A stretch of 64,000 nt of DNA. Source: Allantophomopsis cytisporea (taxonomy: Eukaryota > Ascomycota > Leotiomycetes > Phacidiales > Phacidiaceae). Numbering within the stretch: the stretch's first letter is position 1; each line of letters opens with the position of its first letter. The position numbers were made by a program, and so were the translations under genes. The stretch lies in contig CP103025.1 in NCBI GenBank assembly GCA_024752435.1, positions 434,001 to 498,000 of the forward strand, written 5' to 3'. Below the pieces are notes generated by a model, which saw only the letters and a program-made list of their open reading frames with translations, was not told the DNA's origin and made no database searches. This document shows positions 47,592 to 59,678 of this stretch, one piece after another.

Positions 47592-48036
47592 ATGAGTCGG
47601 ATTCGAGGCCTTGCCCCTTTGTTCTTGGCGGTGGGTTTTGGAGTCGCAAATGGTATGTTCGCCGGGCTCTGAAGCCAGCAATAGCTCACATAACGCCACA
47701 GGAGTTGCTGTTTTCGGCCCAGCATTTAAGGAGCAAGAGTTTGAGAGAGAAGCGGCTGCAAAGTACTGAGGTTCATATTGATTTGGGAAGTTTTTGCTAA
47801 TTCTTTCAAGGAATCTCGCGTTACAAGAGAGTGATGTTGAAGTGAATGCTCTTCGGCAAGCCGAAGCCGAGGCAAGCTCAGTGAAAGCCACAGAAAGCGC
47901 TATCGCTCCTCAGAAATCTCGATGGGCAATTTTCAATCCTTGGGCAAGCGAGTCATCTCAGAAAGCGCCTGAAGTGTCGATGCCACAGCAGTCACAAGCC
48001 AAAGCTATCGACAATAAAAGTGACGAACGGTCATGA
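47592..48036 (+). CDS. Small single-pass membrane protein, unknown function
   Basis: Three exons, 47592-47652, 47702-47762 and 47811-48036, 115 residues. The N-terminus has a short basic start (MSRIRG) and one hydrophobic segment (about residues 7-29, LAPLFLAVGFGVANGVAVFG). A charged, Ala/Glu-rich region follows that could be helical or coiled coil (about 33-70). The tail is Ser/Gln/Lys-rich. This layout fits a small mitochondrial inner-membrane or secretory-membrane protein, but I do not recognise the family. Both introns (49 and 48 nt) have clean GTATGT/CAG and GTACTG/AAG ends and keep frame, which supports a real gene although no single open frame covers it. It shares its promoter with mus7. 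Confidence 0.7.
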
Positions 48037-48904
48037 ATCTCCAATTGAAGCAACAGAAAGGATCTGACCTGCAAATAACCTGCGAGATAGCAGAACGTGT
48101 GCAAATATCGAATGACGCATATACTGGCGGAATGAGTGGGAAGTTACAGAGACTTATGGCGTATACTCGAGATACAAATCATTATCCTCTCCAGCTACGA
48201 GTTATGACCAGGATTCTTTGCAGCATCTTGCAACGGCAGGGATATATGAGTATATGAGTTTGGAGAATCTGCGCTCATGTAAGAAGCGTTTATAAAGCCA
48301 CCAAATCTGCTTGAATCAAGAATACTTCACACAAAGGACATGGTCACCATACACCTGTTTGAGATACGATGTCAGCGAATCGAACCAGTGATTAGAAGCG
48401 AAACGGACGTAGCCTCAGCAATCCTTTCATACGCTGTTCGTTCGTTTCCTTTAGATATTCTTGCTTTTCAAGCAACTGCGGATCAACAGAATATAGAAAT
48501 CATCCTTAAGGGTTACTATTGTCTCGTTTCCGAAAGTCTTCACTTTTCCATCGGCAGAGCATTCCTTTTGCATACTCGTGATTTACGATGCGCTTTTCAA
48601 GCATGACTAAGTTTTGGAGCGGGATTAGGAAGACATTTCACGACTCCAGGCACGATATCACACATCTCACAACGCAAATCTTGCACATGCCTCCCAAATT
48701 TCTCGTATTTTCAGCAGGTACAACCTCAAAACTCAACTAAACAGGTACAACAAGAAGTGAAGATCCATCTCGACAACGCTTCCAGCTCCCTAGGTGGAAG
48801 ACCAGAACCGATTGTCATATGACCTCATAAATGAATGTGTTCAACACGCGTTCATCACAACATCCCAAACCCTATACTTGCTGCCTCAAGCCATCATGGC
48901 AAGC
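48037..48904. other. Spacer between two small genes
   Basis: 868 bp between convergent genes, without a supported coding region. The 88-codon frame at 48340 has no family resemblance. Probably 3' flanks. Confidence 0.45.
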
Positions 48905-49311
48905 TTAAGCGTGGCGACGACCAAGTCTAAGGGCAGTGCCGTTTGGTGGTGGTGGTGGGAAGCCAGTGCCAGATGGGAGTGGTGGTGGGCCACTTTGGCG
49001 GCGGTTGATGATACCACCGGTTGGTGGTGGTGGGGGTGGAGCAGTGCCAGTTGGTGGTGGTGGGAGACCAGTGCCTTGACGGCGAAGGATACCACCGGTT
49101 GGTGGTGGTGGAGGTGGAGCAGTGCCAGATGGTGGAGGTGGTCCCTGACGGCTAATCATTTTGTTAGTAAAGAATCTTTACATCTCAGATGAGATCGAAG
49201 AGTCACGTACCCAATGACTGGCACGAATGGGTTTGGCTCAGCTCTTGGAGCGGCGCTGGCCATGCTAGCGAGGCCGGCAAAGAGAAGGATGGTGATCTTG
49301 CTGAACTGCAT
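48905..49311 (-). CDS. Secreted proline-rich repeat protein with dibasic (Kex2-type) sites
   Basis: Two exons, 49211-49311 and 48905-49151, 115 residues; 59-nt intron with GTACGT, an ACTAAC branch and TTAG. Residues 1-20 are a clear signal peptide (MQFSK, hydrophobic core, ASMASA before the cut). The rest is three diverged units rich in PPPP, each starting with Gln after a basic site: Arg35, Arg-Arg 57-58 and Arg-Arg 84-85, with a final Arg-Arg at 112-113 just before the last two residues. Units are about 21, 25 and 26 residues and share PPPP-[ST]GT-x-PPPPPP. This is the plan of a Kex2-processed precursor (as in fungal KEP proteins and dikaritin-type peptide precursors), though a cell-wall proline-rich protein is possible. 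No cysteines. No UstY-like modifying gene is nearby. Confidence 0.72.
48920..49150 (-). repeat. Proline-codon tandem repeat inside secreted protein gene
   Basis: Three related CCA/CCT/CCC-rich units read on the minus strand. The first two share a nearly identical core ending in TGGI before a dibasic site, and the third is more diverged. On the plus strand the same DNA gives Trp-rich frames that are artefacts. Confidence 0.75.
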
Positions 49312-52300
49312 GATGAATAGAAACGACTGTCAAAGATCGTGTGGGGTTTAATAAATGGACTAAAGCGTTTGTAGATGGAATGAAGAGAAGAAAAGGACCT
49401 GCGAGAGATTTCATCTGATATATATGCTTCTTTGCAAAGTTATGGCACTACTATCTCAAGACCCATCTCAAGACTCCACCGAACTTTTCCATTTGGATCA
49501 GGGATGAACAAAATCCGTGCTTGCGCGTCTTCTGCACGTCCCCTTGGTCTTGCAGTTGAATCCATGAGTTCAAGAATGTTCGGTGACTGTTATTCAACAG
49601 TGTGTATAATAGCGGCTATATCTCCAGACCCAAGTCATCAGCCCTTACAAACAGGTCATGGTCTTCAAGGGTGACACCGACCTTGGTAGCTGGACATGCA
49701 TGCATTGCCCCACTGCTGTTTGAAAACAATGTGTGAAAGTGTATGGGGTAAATACACCGACAACCCGTCATGGCTTCTCAGCAAGCAGCACGGAAAGGCT
49801 TGTGCCTTGCATATAAATTGCGATAAGGAAGACAGCAAATGTAGAGATCCCGAATGGCGCGCCGTCTGTGGCATTCGGGGGGGGCATTGCAGGACCTACC
49901 ATCCTTGGGATCTACAACTTAATAGACATTCCCAGATCACGGTGTTTTAAGGAAATAAACAAGCTTCAGCCTTTAGTGTTCAGTCGCCAGGAACTAGATG
50001 AGAATGTCGCACGTTAATTGTCCATCGTAATTCAACGTAATTCAACGGGCAGGATTGCAACGTCCATCTCAATCATATCGTGAATCGACCCCAAATGACT
50101 GACTGACTGCAGTTCGGTCCTAATGCGTAAGAGAAGTCATCTCAACTCACGTCAGGAAACAATTGGCAGGAACTTCCTTATTCGGACAGGGGCTGTGGAA
50201 GACAGATGTTTGATGTGCGACACGGGAAGGGGTGCGTCCAAGGATGGTACTCCCACGAATTGCAAAACCTTGTCGGAGGGCAACCACCGACTCCTTACGC
50301 AGTACAAACGTTTCTGCCGCACAACGGAGTTCGGTCTCCTTTAGCATGTGCCTGTATCGAGGTACCCGTGTATCTTGATGTACCCCGTATGCACGATAGT
50401 AATTTGTCTCCTTCTTGACCCATAACATGCCCGTCATTCATTCACCTTGGCGTTTTTAAAAGCCACGACGTCCCCGATCACGAATATATATCACAACAAA
50501 ATATACATGTATCAATAGCATTGTCTTATGATCATTGCAGCTATCGAAGTAGCTCAGAGTCTAGAAGATTCTTAGATAGCTATTTTCTTCACCGTCATCC
50601 AGTTTTCCAGCCTCTTCGCCTCCTAATTGCTCATCTTCCCCACAAAAATCGCACAGTAGGGTTTCTGCCTGCTCTCTTCGCCGCTGCAATCAGTTGGAAA
50701 ACCAGCCCAAACCAAGGCCGAGTTGACAAAATCTTCGTCATTTATCTCCTTCTGTCTCATATCGGCACACGCATATCACCGAGAAAATGCCACCGGGCAT
50801 TCTACTGCGAAGTGATATGCTGTTGCTGAGCTTGTTATTGACATAAGCGCCGATCTTCGCTGATCCTACCAGGCGCCAAAGGGGGCCGGAGAGGCAGATC
50901 GCGACAGAAACTTCGAAATTTGCATCACCTCTTCATCTCCTAGACTTTGCGTCAATATGATGAATTTGAAAACTCAGCTATCCCCGAACTGTTTCTACCC
51001 AGGATTGTACAGCGGTAGGGTGCCTTTTGCCTGAACGCAGCGAAAGGAATTGAGTGTTATAGCACAAGGCTGTAGGGTGATTTTTACCGCCTTGTATTAC
51101 ACTCAACGTCAGTACCTTAAAGTACCGTACCTAGATAGTTAGTTAGTTAGTTAGACGTTGAAACCTGACGGCTCTTTTCTACTCGTCCGGTACTTTGTCC
51201 GCCTATCGCTTGACGGATAAGATGTGACTGCAATTATGCCAGGAATGCGACTTTGTGTGGAAGGTTGATGAGCGTTACGGACCTTGACCTTCCTGATAAA
51301 ATCGCAATACCGCGCATAATAATCTTTATCCTGCTTTCATCATTGCGAAACTGTTGCATTGGATCCGGAACGTGGGGATGCGGGGATGTTGAAATTTATG
51401 CATTGATCACCAAATGTTCCGAAAGGTCCAGGAATTTCATATAACGTTTTTACAGAGCCATTGTCGGCTGTCTGGTTGTTCATTTTCTTCACAATCACTG
51501 TGAATTTCTCCGCAGATTTCCAGATTGATTCACACCGCTATAAAGCAGGCTCTTACAGGCAAAATCGATCAAATTGTCTATATTCGTCATCGCCTGCAAA
51601 GCAAGTGAAGAAGTGGTGACAATCATGGCGACAGAAAGCGTATGTTCGTTCGGAGAAAATTGCGTTGGTGACTACCCTGGGCATCTGAACCATCTGCAGC
51701 AGTTGCCGGCTGCGAACTTGTTACACAACATTGCCCTAGAAGATCGCAAGTCTACGAGTTGTTTTTCAGCCGGTGGAATCCGAGTAAAGCATCTAACTAT
51801 GCTATTCACGTGTAGGACGCTTTCGAATTCGATTGCAATATTTCGTGATCATGGCGAGTTACCGAATGAACTGTAGGAAGCAGGGTTTGGGCGCGTAATT
51901 TCTAGATTTATCACAATGGCGAATATCAGGTCTTCAACGGGAAGCTGATAACGTACATACAGTTCATGTCGCATTGCTCTATACGTGTTGGCCTTTGCGT
52001 ACTGTTGATGATACCCTGCCTCCATCAAAGTATGCTGCAGTTGAATAGGATGAACTTGCCAACGTGATTGACAGGTTCAATGATATCCAGTAGTATTGAG
52101 GATAATTGTCAGCATCATTCAGGCACTTGCATGGTTTGTCAATGATGTATTCTCGTACAGGCTATGCCTACGTGCTTTCCCTTTAACAAGTACGCCCTTG
52201 ATGAGACTGTAGCAGACGAGTAGATCATGGGGACTCGCTCTCTCCCTTCATACCCCCTCACGCTGCTGCCTTCCACATCTACAATCGCCACTATCGCACA

Positions 52301-52365
52301 AACCTTAGAAGATACCTACGCAATTTCATGCGAAGCCTTCTCCTTGCAGATCTGTAGATGAAAAT
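49312..52365. other. Long interval without a supported gene
   Basis: About 3 kb. The only notable frame is cysteine-rich at 49696-49950 (plus). It begins after a TAG that could be a splice acceptor, but no signal-peptide exon was found. A (TTAG)4 microsatellite sits at 51139-51154. No transposase, reverse transcriptase or terminal repeats seen. Confidence 0.45.
51139..51154. repeat. (TTAG)4 microsatellite
   Basis: Four tandem TTAG units in intergenic DNA, shortly after a near-repeat of AGTACCGTACC. Confidence 0.7.
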
Positions 52366-53423
52366 CTACAACCCAGGAACGGGCAACAAGACATACTTGT
52401 GCTTCTTGTATCTGTCCCCGAAATCCGTTCTGTATTGTCTCTCCTTCTGTCTAGCCCATTGCTGCATCTGCGCCCAAGCAACAACAGTAAACAACACAGT
52501 ACTCCAACTTCTGCTCACCAAGCAGATACCAATCCAAGCAATAGTCTCAAAGAGATAGTTGGGACAAGTTACCCAGTTGAACCCATAACCTGTTGGAATA
52601 CCACGCTCGGTTCCTCCACGACTTCTCAAGCTACTGAGCGTGAGATGTGTCTTGAGGTTCGAAAGCTCTCCAAAGATGTACAAGGCAATACCGGCATAGG
52701 TGATCGGGGTGCTGAGAGTGAAGGAAGGCTTAGCAGCGAGCGCAGTTGGTGCGTATAACCAGTAGGCAAGGTTGAAGCCGCTGAGTCCCCAGTAGTGTCC
52801 AGAGTTCTTGAAGATGTTGAAAGCAGGCATTGTGTTCGCAGAGAATTTATGAACGAAGAGGGTTTCGAGTTCACGCTTTATGAAGTGGAGGACAATCATG
52901 CCCATGACCGTCAACTGCGTGGATGACAAGCTGTCGTGAGGGCCAACGCCGCTGTAGACATATGGCCGAACTGCGAGGAAGGAAAGGTGGATGAAGATTG
53001 GACCAGCGTATTCAGTCAAGAAGACAGTTCTCCATGAGATTTGCGGTCCTGGGAAACAATTAGCAGAAGTTAACGTGCCAGTGCGATTGGCTTACCAAGG
53101 TCCTTAACCAGGATCTCCTTCTCGGCCATTACATCGCTGTGCTCAGAGATCAATGCCTTTCGATCCTTCAACAATTTCTTCTTTACAGGATCGCTAAGAC
53201 CCAAGCGATTGGGATCTTTCCTGGCCACAGCAGCAATCTGCACTTTCACATCGTGTACGGTTGTGGTGGGTGTAATTTCGATTGTGGCTGGAAGCTTGAG
53301 GCCTTTCTTGCCAGCTGCACAGTTATTGTGTCAGTAAGCAGTCAATCGAGGTAATAAGACAAGTTCAAAATGACAGCTGGTTTACTCACATCGGCTCGAA
53401 ACCTTGAGAGTTGTCGTGGACAT
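52366..53423 (-). CDS. tsc13: Very-long-chain trans-2-enoyl-CoA reductase
   Basis: Three exons, 53390-53423, 53096-53314 and 52366-53048, 311 residues, the usual length. The enzyme performs the last, NADPH-dependent reduction of each very-long-chain fatty-acid elongation cycle, in the ER, supplying sphingolipid acyl chains. The N-terminal 90 residues are the soluble ubiquitin-like part of this family (TVHDVKVQIAAVARKDPNRLG, SDPVKKKLLKDRKAL). A multi-span membrane steroid-5-alpha-reductase-type domain follows, with MVLHFIKRELETLFVHKFS-like pattern, NSGHYW, GYGFNWVTCPNY and the C-terminal RYKKHKYVLLPV. The first exon is only 34 nt; its join restores VSSRSGKKGLKLP. A housekeeping lipid gene, head-to-head with the Ppo gene at 1.7 kb. 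Confidence 0.93.
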
Positions 53424-55116
53424 GGTGACGTAATCCTAGATGTTTCCTGTTGGGAAGTGTTTCTTGAGGTTATAAATATTGTGTACTTTACGGCGCCAAG
53501 CACCCGGCCAGCGCATCAAGCGTAATTGTTATCTTATCGTAACAACAGACGCCACGTGATGGCATTGTTGCTGACTATCGCAGAAATCATTGTCATCTAC
53601 AATAGGGTTGGAGTCTTTGATTATCATGTCAGATTATTAACGCCATCATCAACCTAACAGCTTTCGTTAACTCTACAAGCCAAGTTTCTATATTTATTTC
53701 ACCAAGGTTTAAATACCCCGACCGACGAACTTGATTGGAAGCTGGTGCTCGCAGTCAGTGCAATCAATAGTACGATCACGTGCGGCACCCATTCTATCGT
53801 TACCCAAGCCCCTCAGATCTTGAGTATTGGTTGGCTCTTAAGCAATCGTACCAGGGCTTGCGTCATAGAACAGATTGCACTGATGGAGTACACGATAAGG
53901 TTTATTACCATTAACCTTTCTATCATCTCTAATTTAATCTTCAATTTTCCAAGATTTGTATGGCTTTAGGTTTTTTATTCTTTTTTCATCGTCCAAAGGA
54001 GTAATAATCCATATGCTCGACATGCTTGTAATCCTTTCCTCATACCCTTCAGTGGCATATGTCACCGAGCTGAAATTACCAATGGACGACTGCAGGTATT
54101 TGATGCTATCGTCGGTTTGAATAAGATCTTTCAGCAGATTGGCTGGAAGGTGGCTTTTCGATCATGTACAGATGTCGTCCTACCTTAGCTCCCGCGATGC
54201 AGCCCCAACTCAATACGAGCCCACCACGCAACAACTTCATCATGGTCATTGGTTCTCTTGTGGGGTGACAGATAATCAACCTAAATTCCGTCTACTGCGT
54301 AGTACGTACTTACCTTGTGCATAACCTACCTTCAACTTACTCTCAGTACTTCTGAGGTTTGAATGGCATACAAACGTCTCATGCCATATGCAAGTATCGG
54401 CAGTTCTCTTTCATTGATTCAGCTGTCAGTGAGTGGCACATTGTCTCACCTGAACTTTTTGATTATTTCAGGTTAGATCGACTGCGGGGATGGTGATATT
54501 GATGTCAGTGATGAAATGAGGGGATATGGTCCTGCAGCTTCCCACAAAGAGTCTCAACTGCACATTGTGGCTTGAGCTGATGTCTTGGTTGAATCATGGT
54601 CAGTGAAAACCCACCAATTCCGATTGGGGCTCCATACATTACTTGAGAGAAGAAGAACTTCTCAACTTGGGTAGGTCGAATTTCATCGAATGGGATTTGC
54701 CTATGTATGGCGTATGTGGAATAACAAATCAAGATCGTCCCATCAATAATTTGGTTGCGTGCGGGGTGTTTATTATGATGGATGTCTTGATGTCGTGTAT
54801 CTGTACACAATGATTTCTGTATCCGCCGAAACCCAATTGGAAAGCTTAATTGACAGAAATGAGGGGGGCTGATAGAGGAGCTATGGCAGCTTACCAGACA
54901 CAGAGGAGTGTCCTTCCTGCTGTTGTAATACGAATTGATGTATGTGTCTGTTTGCTCTTTCTCCATGTGAGAGTATAAATCTGTTTGCAGTTTCCCGTTT
55001 CCTGACCTACCGTGGGATCTCATTTATGTTGAATCGACTTCTCTGAACATCACTACAACTCTTCAATTCTCCACTTACACAGTTGCACGTCAGACTTGGC
55101 GAGATATAAAATCATC
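53424..55116. promoter_or_regulatory. Divergent interval between tsc13 and ppo
   Basis: About 1.7 kb between two start codons, with no supported gene. It should contain both promoters. A 172-codon minus-strand frame at 54505-55023 has no family resemblance. Confidence 0.45.
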
Positions 55117-58100
55117 ATGGGTCAACACTTCTCATTCGGCCTCCGGAATAGAGGCGTGAACAGTTCATCGGCTAAGACTAATGGTACTAACGGCACCAAT
55201 GGTGTTAACGGTACGAATGGTGTTAAGGGTGCTGATGGTCCTTCTAAACCAGGGGACAATGTCGATAGGACGGCTCAACAGAAGGGAAATGATTCCAGTG
55301 TTTCTCATGATAGCATTTCAGCAACCTTGGCTAAGTATAGTCAAGTCATCCAAACGTCAATGCGTCCAATGCCTCTCGATACAGCCGATGGATCCTACCT
55401 CGATGCAGATGAAAAGCCTAGTACTGGATGGTTTGATGACCTGAAAGCTCTTCGTTTCAAGGATGTCGAGACTCTGGAGATGGTAATTAAACAAGAGCTC
55501 AGTGGATCAAAGTTGACAGATGATAAAACGATGCTGATGGAGAAAGCCATTCAGGTATGCATTATTAGTTTTTATGAACATATATAATATAGTTCTGACC
55601 TTCCAATAGCTCGTTTCCAATCTACCACCAAACTCTAACAATCGCAAGAATTTGACGAATCTCTTGGTTACTGGCCTTTGGGACTCATTGGACCATCCTC
55701 CAACACCGCAAACTCTCCTCAGTGATAAATACACATATCGTCAAGCTGATGGATCGTTCAATAATCCTCATTTCCCTGATGTTGGTAAAGCTAACACGCC
55801 CTATGCTCGCAGTGTTCCTTCAGTCTCTATGCAACCAACTGCCAGTCTTCCAGATTGTGGGGTCATTTTTGACACTATCATGGATCGATCTAAAGGTGGC
55901 TACAGAAAGCACCCCAATAATGTCTCCTCAATGCTCTATTATATCGCATCCATAATCATCCATGACTGCTTCAGAACTTCGCATGAAGATTTCAACATCT
56001 CGACTACTTCATCATACCTGGATCTTTCACCATTGTATGGAAGCACTCAAGAGGAGCAGAACCATATCCGCACATTTATCAACGGCAAGTTAAAGCCCGA
56101 TTGCTTCTCAGAGAAGAGACTCTTGGGCTTCCCACCAGGAGTTGGTGCGATCTTGATTGTGAGTATTTCTTTGTATTCTTTGATATGAACTAATATGCCA
56201 TAGATGTTCAACCGATATCACAATTGGATTGCTGAACAGCTTCCCCTCATCAACGAAGGTGGAAGATTCACAAAGCCAAGTGATTCACTCACTGGAGACA
56301 AAAAGGATCGTGCTTGGAAGAAATACGACGAGGATATTTTTCAAACCAGCAGATTGGTAGTCAACGGTATTTACATCAACATCATTCTCCTTGATTATCT
56401 TCGCACGATTGTCAACCTAAATCGTGTGAACTCGACCTGGACTCTAGTAAGTCTTCTTGTACCAGCAAGTTCATGTACTAACAGAGCCTTAGGATCCTCG
56501 CGTGGACATGCCAAAGGATCCCAAGAATGCCCCTCGGGCTGTGGGAAATCAAGTATCATGCGAATTCAACCTCGTATACAGGTGGCATTCCTGTATATCC
56601 GCTCGAGATGAGAAATGGACCCAAGACCTCTACAGAGAGATATTCGGCAAAGATGCCAGCGAGGTCAGCATGGGAAAATTGCTTCAAGGACTAACGAAGC
56701 TTGAGCAATCGTTGGATGAAGATCCACAGAAGCGAGACTTCGCAGGGTTGAAGAGAGACGCAAATGGTAATTTCGATGATGGAGAACTGTCCGAGATCTT
56801 GATAAGCAGCATCGAAGATTGTGCTGGTAAGAACTCAGTTAGCATTTGGTGAATACAGGCTCATATATCACAGGTGCTTCTGGTGCCCTAAATGTCCCTT
56901 CAGCTTTGAGATCCGTTGAGGTTCTTGGTATGTTGCAAGCTAGGGCATGGAAATGCGCTACTCTGTAAGGATTACTCAATCTCGGGCATATTTTGAATAC
57001 TGACAGATACAGGAACGAGTTCCGTGAGCACTTTGGGTTGGCGAAGCACAAGAAATTTTCCGACATCAATGCTGATCCATATGTTGCTGATCAGCTGAAA
57101 AACTTATACAATCATCCAGATTTCGTGGAACTCTATCCTGGACTTGTTTGTGAGGATGCAAAAGTACCCATGGCAAGTTAGACGGTTTGTGTTCTTACTT
57201 TGCTCAATGCTTATTGTCGCAGGTTCCTGGAGTTGGTATTGCACCCACTTATACCATTTCAAGAGCTATTCTCAGTGATGCTGTCACTCTCGTTCGAGGA
57301 GATCGTTTCCTCACTACGGACTACACACCAAGAAATCTTACTGCTTTCGGATATGCAGCGGCACACTATGATCTCAGTATCAATCAAGGTTGCGTTTTCT
57401 ACAGATTGTTCACTCGTACTCTTCCGAAAAACTTCAAGTATAATTCTATATATGCTCATTGTAGGTTCTATGAATTGTCACTATTGTACAAATTCTCACA
57501 ATATTCAGATCCTATGACAATTCCTTCAGAGAACAGAAAAATAATGAAGGATCTTGGCCGTGAAGACGATTACACGTATGATAGACCTACCCACATTCCG
57601 GAGAGAATCAATGTTACTTCATACAAAGCTGCCATGGTAAGAAATTCAATGAAATTTGCAACAGAACTCTGACATCTGCGCAGCAAATCCTCAACGACAG
57701 TGAGACTTTCAAGGTTACTTGGGGTGCTGGTATGGGCGAGTTCATGGGAAAGCCCGGATTAGACTTCGTACGTTGCTTTTTTCTTTTATAGTTACATATT
57801 GCTGATCATTTAAAGATGCTCTCTGGGGATGGAAATTTCTTTAAGGGTCGGCGTGACATGATGGGAACAGCACTTTACAGAGATAAGTGGCAGATCATGA
57901 TCAAGGAATTTTACCAGAAGATTACTCTCAAGCTTTTGCATCAGTATTCTTTCAATGTCGGTAAAGGCAACACTCACCAGGTTGATCTGATTCGAGACAT
58001 TGGAAATCTGGGTTGGTTATATTCCACTCGTTGGTTTATGTATGCTAATATGGAAAGCACACCTTCATTTTGCATCAAATGTGTTCTCTCTTCCTTTGAA

Positions 58101-59169
58101 ATCCGATGAGCACCCACGAGGTAAGGCTGTCTTGGCCATTCCATGAGACTTACTGAAATGCATTGCAGGAATCTTGACTGAGCACGAGCTATACCAAATC
58201 GTCTCGGTAATATTCGTCGGCATATTCTTTGACTTCGATCCGGCCTCCTCATTCCCACTTCACCAAGCCTGCAAGGACCTAACTCAATCCCTTGGACCGC
58301 TTGTCGAGACAAATGTTAAGCTTGTGAAGGACACTGGGCTTATTTCGGGAATCGCTGATCCTATAATGCAAGAGAATGGTGCTTTGAAAGATTACGGTGT
58401 ACACATGGTGAGAAGACTTTTGGAAAGTGGTCTGGGAACTCATGAAATAGCCTGGAGTCAGGTTTTGCCGACTGCTATTGCCATGGTTGCTAACCAAGCT
58501 CAAGTGGTACGTCTCTTCGCTGTATTCTTGATGTCCAGCTAACCGAGAAGTTTGGTCAATTTATGGACTACTATCTCTCCGACGAGGGCAAAGTTCACTT
58601 GAAAGACATCAATCGACTTGCAAAGGAGGATAGTAAGGAGAGCGACGATAAATTGTTGCATTACGTACTCGAGGGAATCAGGATGAATGGGACATTTGGA
58701 TCTTACAGAAAAGGTTATCTCCTCAATTACATGCTTGACCGATTGACATTCATACTGACACCGCCAAGCCAGTAAGGACATAACGGTTGTCGACGGTGGT
58801 AAGGAGATTCGTTTTAAGGCCGGCGACAATGCGTTTGTTTCTTTCGTCGATATCGCCCACAACGAGAAAGTTTATCCGAATCCCCATGTTGTAGATCTCA
58901 ACCGCCCTCTTGACTCGTATATCTTCTACGGAATCGGCCCACATACCTGTCTTGGTGGTCAGGCTTCACGAGTTGCCCTTACGGCCATGTTGAGAACCGT
59001 AGGTAAACTCGACAACCTTAGACGGGCCGTTGGAGACAGTGGGAAGATGAAGACAGTACCTAGAGAGGGTGGGTTCTATGTCTACATGGATGAATTCTGG
59101 AGCAGATACTGGCCTTTCCCCACTGCCATGAAGGTCTATTGGGATGGGGAGTTAGAGGCGATTGACTGA
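55117..59169 (+). CDS. ppo: Psi-producing oxygenase / linoleate diol synthase (dioxygenase-P450 fusion)
   Basis: Fourteen exons, 1,141 residues: 55117-55554, 55610-56158, 56204-56446, 56493-56826, 56874-56964, 57013-57172, 57223-57460, 57509-57636, 57684-57767, 57816-58011, 58058-58120, 58169-58506, 58551-58713 and 58769-59169. The N-terminal haem dioxygenase has the distal His264 in IIIHDCFRT, the radical Tyr439 and proximal His442 in YRWH. The C-terminal P450-like half has ANQAQ (hydroperoxide isomerase motif) and the haem-thiolate Cys1069 in GIGPHTCLGG. Both halves therefore look functional: oxidise linoleate or oleate to an 8-hydroperoxide and rearrange it to a diol, making oxylipin signals that balance sexual and asexual sporulation. 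PpoC-type proteins lack the cysteine, so this is the PpoA/LDS type; 5,8- versus 7,8-diol output is not resolved. The sixth intron is GC-AG. Confidence 0.94.
55180..55230 (+). repeat. Asn-Gly codon repeat near Ppo N-terminus
   Basis: Imperfect AAT/AAC-GGT units encoding TNGTNGVNGTNGVKG in the flexible leader before the dioxygenase domain. Likely prone to length change. Confidence 0.75.
57173..57222 (+). other. GC-AG intron in ppo
   Basis: Donor ATG|GCAAGT, acceptor GTCGCAG. The join restores AKVPM-VPGVGIAPTY, which is family-typical. A GT donor 9 bases earlier (GTACCC) would delete three residues and matches the donor consensus poorly. Confidence 0.8.
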
Positions 59170-59639
59170 AGAACATGATATGAAGGGCTGTCAGAATGAT
59201 CACGGTTCGGTGGATTGTGGTAGGAAGTCTGGGGCGTAATGAGTATCAGATTCTACAATTTTCCAGGGGTTTGACTGCAGGCATGGCTTGCGTAATTACT
59301 ATGGCTAATTTGGACTCGGGATGAGATAACAAAAATTCCAATTTATTTTTCTTCACTATTAGATGATTGTGCGTCTGTATGTCTTGTGATATATGACATG
59401 GAGATTATACTTGCCCAGAGAGGTAGGTAGAGATGCAATATGTCAATCATGTCTCACAAGGTTTCATGGACACAAAAAGCAAATGTCGATACTTCGCTCT
59501 TCCACGGCTAGCCGTCAGCTACAGCCCCTCTTCACACTCCATCTAGTCATCAAGACCAATGCACAGATGAGGCAAAAGGTGCTGCTGCAGCTGCCCTCAG
59601 GAAACCAATCCAGAGCGAAACATAAGCAAAAAGGATGTT
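59170..59639. other. 3' flank of ppo up to the tRNA gene
   Basis: 470 bp, no gene seen. Confidence 0.5.
59628..59632 (-). terminator. RNA polymerase III T-run downstream of tRNA-Leu
   Basis: Five T on the transcribed (minus) sense, 7 bases after the tRNA 3' end: a normal Pol III stop. Confidence 0.7.
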
Positions 59640-59646
59640 GATCAGA

Positions 59647-59678
<32 letters not shown>

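Noticed and set aside
48794..49192. Plus-strand frame very rich in tryptophan
   Set aside because: It is the antisense of the proline-codon repeats (CCA/CCN read backwards gives TGG) in the secreted proline-rich gene.
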